Positions 1 to 5,071 of a stretch of DNA of 5,071 nt are shown in pieces. Under the pieces are notes generated by a model, which saw only the letters and a program-made list of their open reading frames with translations, did no database searches and was not told the DNA's origin. The DNA is from Myxococcales bacterium (GTDB lineage Bacteria; Myxococcota; Bradymonadia; REDH01), in NCBI GenBank assembly GCA_018970625.1, contig JAGWVZ010000297.1, forward strand, positions 1 through 5,071. The letters run 5' to 3'. The position numbers and the translations under genes were made by a program. Position 1 is the first letter of the stretch. Every line of letters starts with the position of its first letter.

Positions 1-3000
1 AACCGGCTGTTCTCGATCGGTGCGACCCCGGACGCCGTAGCGGTGGCCCATCTGTTGCTCGAGGCGGTCGCCGATGGTTCCCCGCAGCTGCAGGGACGCG
101 TGGGCGCGGGCACGGCAGAGGTATTTGCCGCTGCCGAGGATGCCGCGCATACCGCGAAAGCGTTGCAATACGCGATGGTGGTGGCTGTCGCCGGCGTGGA
201 GCGTGCGGCGCTGCTGCGTCGTACGGCTCAGCTGCGGCTGGCATCGGACGCAGACGCTGCGTTCAATGACGCGATGGCTGCGCTCCGTGATGACCCGCGC
301 AGCCCCGACAACTTTGCGCTCCTGGAGCAGACCGCGCAGGCCGCCGATCGCTGGAATGAACTTGTGCTGGCGCTGCAAACCATCGCCGAGGACCACGGCG
401 ATGCGGCGCTCGAGGCACAGCTGTTTGAGCGCGCTTCGGTCTATGCCGCCACCCGGCTGCACGACACCGAGGAGTCGCTTCAGCTGTTGCGGCTCGCGGT
501 GGAGCGTGCGCCATCGGACGACGGCTGGCAGAAGCTGCAGGCGGCCTTTGTGGCTGCCGGTCAGCCTCAGCAGTGGGGCGACGTACTGCTCAAGCGTCGC
601 GAAGACGCATCGGGGAGCGAGGAACGCACGCTCCTGCTGTACGAGTGGCTGACCCTGGCCGCGGAGCTCGGCCTGGCGGCTCAGGCGCGCATCTCGTTGC
701 TGCGGGATGGGCTGCAGGATGCACCGGGCGACGAACAGCTGCTGAGTGAGCTCGAGTCACTCTGTACCGAAGCGGGTGACTGGGACGGCGTCGCCGACGC
801 CATGCAGGAGCGGCTCGATGCCGCGACCGATCCCGATGAGCGATTCTCGCTGGCGTGTCAGCTGGCAAATCTGCAAACCGAAAAGCGTGCCGACGCAGTG
901 GCTGCCGCCGACGCCTGGCGTGTTGCGCTTGGTGTGCAGGCTGGACACGTCGCCGCGCTGGAGTCGTTCGCCGCGGTGTTGTCAGACTTGCAGGAGTGGC
1001 CCGAGCTGGCGACCATTCTGGAGCAGCTTGCCGGGCAGTATGGCGACGACGCAGCGGCGGCTCATGATGTCTGGCGGCGTCTTGCGTCGCTGCAGCTTGA
1101 GCGGCTGGACGATTCATCTGCCGCGCTGCGGTCGGTTCGGCATGTGCTGGACGTCGATCCGGCCGACGCAGATTCCATCGCGTTGCTGTGGCGCATCGGC
1201 ATGGATGAACCTGCGGCAATTGACCTGCTGGACACGCTGACGTCGCACAGCGGTGACGCCACCGACCGTATTCGTCTGCTGGAGCTGCGCATTGCGCAGG
1301 AACCTGACCCTGCGGAGCGGGCACGTCGCAGCTTTGAGTTGGCCAACCTCACCGAGTCGTCGACCGGTGACGAGGAGCTCGCGTTCCATTACCGTTGCGA
1401 GGCGGCGACGCTGGAACCCGACAATGAAGCATGGCTGAACGGTGTGCTGGCAGCGGCGACTGTTCCGGCCCGTGTGCCTCGCGCTGCGACGGTGCTGCAG
1501 GTGGCGATTGAACACGCGACATCTGCGGCGGAGCGTCGCATGCGTCGTTTGCAGCTCGCCTCGCTGTGGCTGGAAGTGGCTGGCGACAAGGATGGCGCGA
1601 TGGAGCCGCTTCGTGACCAGCTCGCTGAGGATGCTGCCGACGTGGACGCGTTCGAGCTGCTGTTGCCACTTTATGACGAAGCGACGGACACGGCGCAGCG
1701 CATCGCGCTCCTGCTGGATCATGCGGCTGCATTGCCTGGCCACGCCGGCGATCAATACCGCTGGCAGGCCTTGCGTCTGACCGAATCCGTAACCCACGAC
1801 GCATCGCAATCGCTTGTGATTCTTCGACAAATTGCGCCCGGTGCAGCCCGCTGGGAGGCGTTCGACCGCATCGCCGAGTCGGCTGGCCTGATGGACGAGC
1901 TGCTCGCCGACCTTCGCGAGCGTGTTGGTCACGCCGAAGACGAGGTCGCTCGTGGTGCTCTGTGGCTGCGCATCGCTGGGCTGTTGCTGGGCGACGTCGG
2001 CCGCATGGCCGAGGCCGCGCAGGCGTTCGAGCAGGCTTCGCACTGTGCCGGCGCCGAAGACGAGGCGTTGGAAGGGCTGGTCTCGCTGTGGTCTTCGCGC
2101 GATGCGCTCCCCGAGCTGTGCGACACGCTTGCCCGGCAAATCGCGCGCACCGACGATCCGGGAATGCGGTCGTCGCTGGTGCGTTACCGACTTGACGTCG
2201 CGCAACGGCTGGGGGATCGCCCGACGGTCATCAGCTTGCTCGAGGCGCTGCTGGAATACGATCCCACGGACGATGACTCGGCGAAGTTGCTCATTTCGGC
2301 GCTGGTGGCCGAGCAACGCTGGCCGGAAGCGGTGGCGCAGCTGCGGCGTGCGTCCGAGCGCGAGATCGACGGTGCCCGACGTCGCGTTCTCTGGATGCAA
2401 ACCGCTGATATTGCGGCGGATTCGATGGGCGACGTCGAGCTGGCCGAGAGCCTGTGGCGTCGGGTTGCGGCTGATGCTCCGGGCTCGCCCGAGGCGGATC
2501 GCGCCCTGCAGGGCCTGGTGCGTCTGGTCGAAAAGCGTGGTGACCCCGACGCGGCCATCCACATGCTGCTGGATATTCTGAGCGCGCCGATTGTTCCCGC
2601 GAGCTCTGGGCCCATGTGGGAGCAGCTGGGCAACCTGATGCGCCAGCAGAACCGACCGGCGTCCGAGTGGATGGACGCATGGAACCGCGCGCTGCTCGCC
2701 GGCCATGTGTCGCAGAAGATGCTCGAAGATATGGAGCGCAACGTACAGGGTACGGGTGACACCGACCGCCTGTTGACCTTGTACGCGACGGCGTCGCGCG
2801 CCGGTCTGATCCGGTCTGACCGCCGCCGCCGCTGGGCCGACCTGCTGGTTTCGGCCAGACGGTTCGACGAAGCCATCGCGGCGCTCGAGGCCGGCGTGCG
2901 TGACGGCGATACCGACCCTGCGCTGTCGTCGCAGCTGGTGACGCTGATGCTGGAGCGGGGCCAGGTGGACGCCGCCGCCGCCACGCTCGACGCCTGGGCC

Positions 3001-3396
3001 GAGCGTCCTGCTACCCGCAACTCGCGTGCCGAGCAGCCCATGATCATGCACCTGCGCGGACGCCTCGCGCTGTCGCGTGGCAACCAGGCAGAGGCGCTTG
3101 AGGCCTACCTGCGCTCGTTCTCGCTGGACCCCTCCTTTGTGCCCAATCTGATGGCGCTGGGGATTCTGTACCTGGGCCAGCAAAAGAACGAGGACGCGCT
3201 GCGAGTGCTGCAGACCGCCCTGCAACACCAGAATCGCATCGACAACGATCGCCTGCGTGTGGAGCTGTTCTTCAGGCTCGCCGAAGTGCGGCAACGAACC
3301 GGCGACAATGCTCGTGCCCGCGACATGCTGCAGCGTGCGCTCGCCATCGATGCCAACTACGAACCCGCGCGGCGCCTGGCACGCGAGATCGGCTGA
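1..3396 (+). CDS. Giant TPR-type alpha-solenoid protein, 5'-truncated by the window edge
   Basis: The frame is open from the first base (first visible residues NRLFSIGATPD) to TGA at 3394-3396, giving 1131 visible codons. A GTG at position 43 has no Shine-Dalgarno site in front of it, and repeat-like sequence seems to continue upstream, so the true start is probably outside the window. Counting the codon at 43 as residue 1, the protein is almost wholly helical, rich in Ala, Leu, Asp and Arg. It repeats W/hydrophobic-x-E-L then R-x-x-L-x-x-LA-x-L motifs about every 72 residues. Three textbook TPRs close the C-terminus (about residues 1000-1030, 1032-1065, 1071-1104), with the usual G8, A20 and P32-like positions. 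I see no catalytic domain, transmembrane segment or cysteine cluster. TPR solenoids generally act as protein-binding scaffolds; the partner and the cellular location are unknown, because any signal peptide would be upstream. Certain as coding, confident as TPR-like, no specific function assigned. Confidence 0.93.
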   Translation, partial: NRLFSIGATPDAVAVAHLLLEAVADGSPQLQGRVGAGTAEVFAAAEDAAHTAKALQYAMVVAVAGVERAALLRRTAQLRLASDADAAFNDAMAALRDDPRSPDNFALLEQTAQAADRWNELVLALQTIAEDHGDAALEAQLFERASVYAATRLHDTEESLQLLRLAVERAPSDDGWQKLQAAFVAAGQPQQWGDVLLKRREDASGSEERTLLLYEWLTLAAELGLAAQARISLLRDGLQDAPGDEQLLSELESLCTEAGDWDGVADAMQERLDAATDPDERFSLACQLANLQTEKRADAVAAADAWRVALGVQAGHVAALESFAAVLSDLQEWPELATILEQLAGQYGDDAAAAHDVWRRLASLQLERLDDSSAALRSVRHVLDVDPADADSIALLWRIGMDEPAAIDLLDTLTSHSGDATDRIRLLELRIAQEPDPAERARRSFELANLTESSTGDEELAFHYRCEAATLEPDNEAWLNGVLAAATVPARVPRAATVLQVAIEHATSAAERRMRRLQLASLWLEVAGDKDGAMEPLRDQLAEDAADVDAFELLLPLYDEATDTAQRIALLLDHAAALPGHAGDQYRWQALRLTESVTHDASQSLVILRQIAPGAARWEAFDRIAESAGLMDELLADLRERVGHAEDEVARGALWLRIAGLLLGDVGRMAEAAQAFEQASHCAGAEDEALEGLVSLWSSRDALPELCDTLARQIARTDDPGMRSSLVRYRLDVAQRLGDRPTVISLLEALLEYDPTDDDSAKLLISALVAEQRWPEAVAQLRRASEREIDGARRRVLWMQTADIAADSMGDVELAESLWRRVAADAPGSPEADRALQGLVRLVEKRGDPDAAIHMLLDILSAPIVPASSGPMWEQLGNLMRQQNRPASEWMDAWNRALLAGHVSQKMLEDMERNVQGTGDTDRLLTLYATASRAGLIRSDRRRRWADLLVSARRFDEAIAALEAGVRDGDTDPALSSQLVTLMLERGQVDAAAATLDAWAERPATRNSRAEQPMIMHLRGRLALSRGNQAEALEAYLRSFSLDPSFVPNLMALGILYLGQQKNEDALRVLQTALQHQNRIDNDRLRVELFFRLAEVRQRTGDNARARDMLQRALAIDANYEPARRLAREIG

Positions 3397-3429
3397 CACG
3401 CCGGGGCGACCTCGCGTGGTGACCTCGGG

Positions 3430-3648
3430 CTAGAAGCGCAGCCCATTCTCGCCGCGATACCGAAGCCACTGGGCTGTCGCGACGAGGGTGGCGCTGACGC
3501 CCACCAGCCCTATCAGCAGCATCAGCAGCATCGGCGAGCCAACGGTCAGGGCCAGCACCACGGCGCCTACGGTGCCCGCGGCGAAGCTGGCGGCGCGCAG
3601 TCCCAGATGATTTGCCTTCCGGACCACCAGATCGCGTTGCGTTTCCAT
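3430..3648 (-). CDS. Small hypothetical membrane protein with two transmembrane helices (72 aa)
   Basis: Read on the reverse strand from ATG (3648-3646) to TAG (3432-3430), this encodes 72 residues beginning METQRDLVVRKANHLG. Residues about 19-37 (ending VVLALTVG) and 39-59 (LLMLLIGLVGV region) form two hydrophobic helices joined by a short G-S-P turn. The N-terminus carries R5, R10, K11 and R18, and the C-terminus carries R63, R65 and R71, so the positive-inside rule predicts both ends in the cytoplasm. The frame stays open to an ATG at 3789, but that longer start would overlap psd antisense and adds a Pro/Gly/Arg-rich stretch with no membrane character, so I chose the inner ATG. Its Shine-Dalgarno site is poor, which lowers confidence. 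The gene diverges from psd and converges on the TPR gene. I do not recognise the family. The hydrophobic pattern and lack of an overlapping gene support it being real. Confidence 0.6.
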   Translation of the reverse strand: METQRDLVVRKANHLGLRAASFAAGTVGAVVLALTVGSPMLLMLLIGLVGVSATLVATAQWLRYRGENGLRF

Positions 3649-3726
3649 GTTCGGTACCGGTAAAGAGAGGGGTCGCCGCTGTGCAACCCCGCACGTTCCC
3701 ACTCGATTCCCAGCCTGTGCGCCGCC
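3649..3726. promoter_or_regulatory. Divergent intergenic region between the small membrane protein and psd
   Basis: These 78 bases must hold the start signals of the minus-strand gene and probably part of those of psd. No strong sigma-70 promoter is visible in either direction. On the minus strand TTGCAC followed 17 bases later by TTACCG is a weak candidate. TTCCCA occurs twice (3696-3701 and 3707-3712), one helical turn apart, and GGGGT/ACCCC (3669-3673, 3686-3690) form a 5-bp inverted repeat with a 12-base gap. These could be operator half-sites but are short enough to be chance. Confidence 0.3.
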
Positions 3727-4620
3727 ATGTCCGATTCTACCTGGATTCAGCGCAGCCTGTATCAGGCTGTACGCGTGCTGCCGCGTCATGAACTGACGCT
3801 CCTCGCCGGCCGGCTGGCGCAGGTGCCCATTCCACAGGCGCTGCGCCCGGGCCTGTACGGCGGATTTTCGCGGCTGACGGGGGCCGATCCGGGTGAGGCC
3901 GAGCTGGGCGCCGGGCGCTACGCGACGTTCGACGCCTTTTTTACGCGAAAGCTGCGCGACGGCGTGCGCTCGTTCGATGCATCTGTGCAGGGCATCATGT
4001 CACCGGCCGACGGCGCGCTGGCCGCGCATGGTACCATTGAGCAGGGTACGCTGATTCAGGCCAAGGGCATTGATTACCCGGTGCAGGCGCTGCTGGGCGA
4101 CGACGAGTGGGGCGCCCGCTTTCAGCAGGGCGTGTTTGCCACGGTGTACCTGAGCCCTGCCGATTATCACCGCGTGCACGTGCCCGCCGAATTTACGATC
4201 GAGCGTGTTCGACACCTTGGTGGCGAGTTGTGGCCGGTAAATAACCTGTCTGTTCCCTTTGTTCGTGGTCTTTTTGCAGTCAATGAGCGGGTGGCTGCCA
4301 TGGGCACGCTGGCCGACGGCACGCCGTTTGCGATGGTGATGGTGGCGGCCACGGTGGTGGGCGGCATGGAGATTTCGCACCCGGCCATCAACACCAGCTC
4401 GACGCACCGGGCGGTGGACGCCGAGTGGGATTTGACGCCGGCGTGGCAGGCGAGGGCGGGCGACGAGTTCGGCGTGTTTCACCTGGGCTCGACGGTGGTG
4501 ATGGTGGTGGGCGGCGACGCGCAGCGCTGGGTGATTGAAGCGCCTCGGCGCGCGCACCAGAAAGTTCGGGTGGGCGAGCTGCTGCTGCGTCATGCCTGCC
4601 ACGAGCCATCTGCGCCCTGA
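3727..4620 (+). CDS. psd: Phosphatidylserine decarboxylase proenzyme
   Basis: The enzyme decarboxylates phosphatidylserine to phosphatidylethanolamine at the inner membrane, the last step of the PE pathway. The 297-residue product matches the bacterial E. coli-type family along its length: an N-terminal LLAGRLAQ membrane-associated segment (about 25-32), TFDAFFTRKLRDGVR (67-81), SPADG (92-96), QAKG (111-114), YLSPADYHRVHVP (141-153), FAVNERV (183-189) and FHLGST (251-256). By comparison with E. coli PsdA, D95, H151 and S255 form the self-cleavage triad and H148 corresponds to the decarboxylation histidine. Cleavage between G254 and S255 (serine codon at 4489) would give a 254-residue beta chain and a 43-residue alpha chain carrying the pyruvoyl group. 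The alpha chain is shorter than the 69 residues of E. coli, which has a long tail. ATG at 3727 fits the family N-terminus, although the Shine-Dalgarno site is weak. A possible weak promoter is TTGCGT (3637) with TAAAGA (3661). Codons from about 4185 to 4285 are more T-rich than the rest. Confidence 0.97.
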   Translation: MSDSTWIQRSLYQAVRVLPRHELTLLAGRLAQVPIPQALRPGLYGGFSRLTGADPGEAELGAGRYATFDAFFTRKLRDGVRSFDASVQGIMSPADGALAAHGTIEQGTLIQAKGIDYPVQALLGDDEWGARFQQGVFATVYLSPADYHRVHVPAEFTIERVRHLGGELWPVNNLSVPFVRGLFAVNERVAAMGTLADGTPFAMVMVAATVVGGMEISHPAINTSSTHRAVDAEWDLTPAWQARAGDEFGVFHLGSTVVMVVGGDAQRWVIEAPRRAHQKVRVGELLLRHACHEPSAP

Positions 4621-4696
4621 GGTCTTTGCAGGGCGGCGGTACGACGCGACGCCGCGCGATGACAAAAGGCTGGCGCTCGCGGCCATCTCGGTCTAT

Positions 4697-4708
4697 GACG
4701 CCGGCGTC
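4697..4708. repeat. 12-bp perfect GC-rich palindrome abutting the tRNA
   Basis: GACGCCGGCGTC reads the same on both strands and ends two bases before the tRNA acceptor stem. It lies where the promoter discriminator or the 5' leader of the tRNA precursor would be. GC-rich discriminators between the -10 element and the start site are a known feature of stringently controlled stable-RNA promoters, but I could not identify a convincing -10 or -35 here (TCTATG at 4692 is the nearest -10 candidate). A role is unproven; in GC-rich DNA a 12-bp palindrome can occur by chance. Confidence 0.35.
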
Positions 4709-4709
4709 T

Positions 4710-4817
<108 letters not shown>

Positions 4818-4834
4818 GGCTACCGCCCTGCGCT

Positions 4835-4854
4835 CGCCTGCCGTGTGGCAGGCG
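4835..4854 (+). terminator. Perfect 8-bp hairpin, possible transcription end for the tRNA
   Basis: CGCCTGCC (4835-4842) and GGCAGGCG (4847-4854) pair perfectly around a GTGT loop, about 50 bases after the tRNA. No T-run follows directly, so it is not a classical intrinsic terminator. A second, weaker hairpin follows at 4861-4878 (GTT, bulged G, GTGG / CCAC, AAC, loop ACT). The pair could halt RNA polymerase or protect the 3' trailer from exonucleases during tRNA maturation. The hairpins are clear; the terminator role is a guess. Confidence 0.4.
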
Positions 4855-4891
4855 TGCTCGGTTGGTGGACTCCACAACGCCCTGCAAATCC

Positions 4892-4941
4892 AAAAATATT
4901 TTTCGCGGGGTGTTGACGACCTGATAGGCGGCCGCTACCGC
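4892..4941 (+). promoter_or_regulatory. Probable sigma-70 promoter with UP-like element for the exported-protein gene
   Basis: A 12-bp A/T palindrome (4892-4903) lies 9 bases upstream of TTGACG (4913-4918), itself inside GTGTTGAC (4911-4917 plus flank), a context typical of proteobacterial rRNA and tRNA promoters with UP elements. With a 17-base spacer the -10 would be TACCGC (4936-4941), which keeps only the leading TA of TATAAT. That weak -10 suggests either a need for an activator, a GC-tolerant sigma factor, or decay of an older strong promoter. The predicted start is near 4948, leaving a leader of about 74 bases before ATG 5022. Confidence 0.45.
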
Positions 4942-5007
4942 GTTAAAGAGTGCGAAGCAGGAAATGAAAATGTGCGTTGGTGACTGGTGGCATCTGTTTT
5001 CCCCTGC

Positions 5008-5013
5008 AAGGAG
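5008..5013 (+). promoter_or_regulatory. Shine-Dalgarno site for the exported-protein gene
   Basis: AAGGAG sits 8 bases before the ATG at 5022, ideal spacing. It is by far the best ribosome-binding site in the window and fixes the start of the partial gene that follows. Confidence 0.85.
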
Positions 5014-5021
5014 CATAGCGC

Positions 5022-5071
5022 ATGCGTGGATTGTCTTTGGTGGCTGGGCTGGTGTTTGTGGGTGGGCTGGC
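5022..5071 (+). CDS. Start of a probable exported protein (signal peptide only), 3'-truncated by the window edge
   Basis: ATG at 5022 opens a frame reading MRGLSLVAGLVFVGGL before the window ends. One arginine followed by an unbroken run of Leu, Val, Ala, Gly and Phe is typical of the n- and h-regions of a Sec signal peptide, although a transmembrane anchor would look the same. Three things support a genuine start: a strong AAGGAG site 8 bases upstream, an in-frame TAG at 5016-5018 that rules out an earlier start, and a plausible promoter about 100 bases upstream. The mature protein is not in view, so no function can be given. Confidence 0.75.
   Translation, partial: MRGLSLVAGLVFVGGL

Noticed and set aside
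43..45. GTG as the true start of the TPR gene
   Set aside because: There is no Shine-Dalgarno site, the frame is open to the window edge, and the residues before it look like ordinary coding sequence.
1114..3399. Very long open frame on the minus strand (761 codons) opposite the TPR gene
   Set aside because: It is a GC-driven antisense shadow: stop codons are scarce opposite strongly G/C-biased codons. The translation has no domain pattern, and the plus-strand frame has clear repeat structure.
3649..3789. Longer start (ATG at 3789) for the minus-strand membrane protein
   Set aside because: It would overlap the psd start antisense and adds a 47-residue extension without membrane or domain character.
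4340..4520. Near-repeat GGTGGTGGGCGGC seen twice in psd
   Set aside because: It is explained by Val-Val-Gly-Gly residues encoded with the same preferred codons, at family-conserved positions.

Overview
This window looks like chromosomal DNA from a high-GC Gram-negative bacterium. Support comes from the strong G/C preference at third codon positions, an E. coli-type phosphatidylserine decarboxylase proenzyme, a tRNA-Arg gene without an encoded CCA, and the start of an exported protein. The very long alpha-helical repeat protein with recurrent W-x-E-L and LA-x-L-x-x-x-x-L-x-D motifs resembles large TPR proteins I associate with Myxococcota and Bradymonadota, but a gammaproteobacterium cannot be excluded. 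The lineage is inference.

Layout. (1) Positions 1-3396, + strand: the 3' part of a giant TPR-type solenoid protein, open through the left edge. It is built on a regular repeat of about 72 residues and ends in three canonical TPRs. (2) Positions 3430-3648, - strand: a small predicted membrane protein with two transmembrane helices. It converges on the TPR gene across 33 bp and diverges from psd across 78 bp. (3) Positions 3727-4620, + strand: psd, which makes phosphatidylethanolamine from phosphatidylserine, with all expected catalytic residues and the LGST self-cleavage site. (4) Positions 4710-4783: tRNA-Arg(CCG). (5) Positions 4784-5021: a 238-bp gap without a credible gene. It holds an inverted copy of part of the tRNA T-arm, two hairpins, an A/T-rich UP-like palindrome and a GTGTTGAC promoter element. 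(6) Positions 5022-5071: the first 16 codons of a probable exported protein, behind a good Shine-Dalgarno site and a close upstream in-frame stop.

The genes do not form an obvious operon or a defence or mobile system. Psd and the small membrane protein share a divergent intergenic region and could both serve the envelope, but this is only suggestive. I found no transposase, integrase, CRISPR array or toxin-antitoxin pair. The items most worth checking are the 13-bp inverted copy of the tRNA T-arm just downstream of the tRNA, the rRNA/tRNA-style promoter in front of an exported protein gene, and the regular 72-residue superrepeat of the giant protein. I see no convincing undescribed system here.
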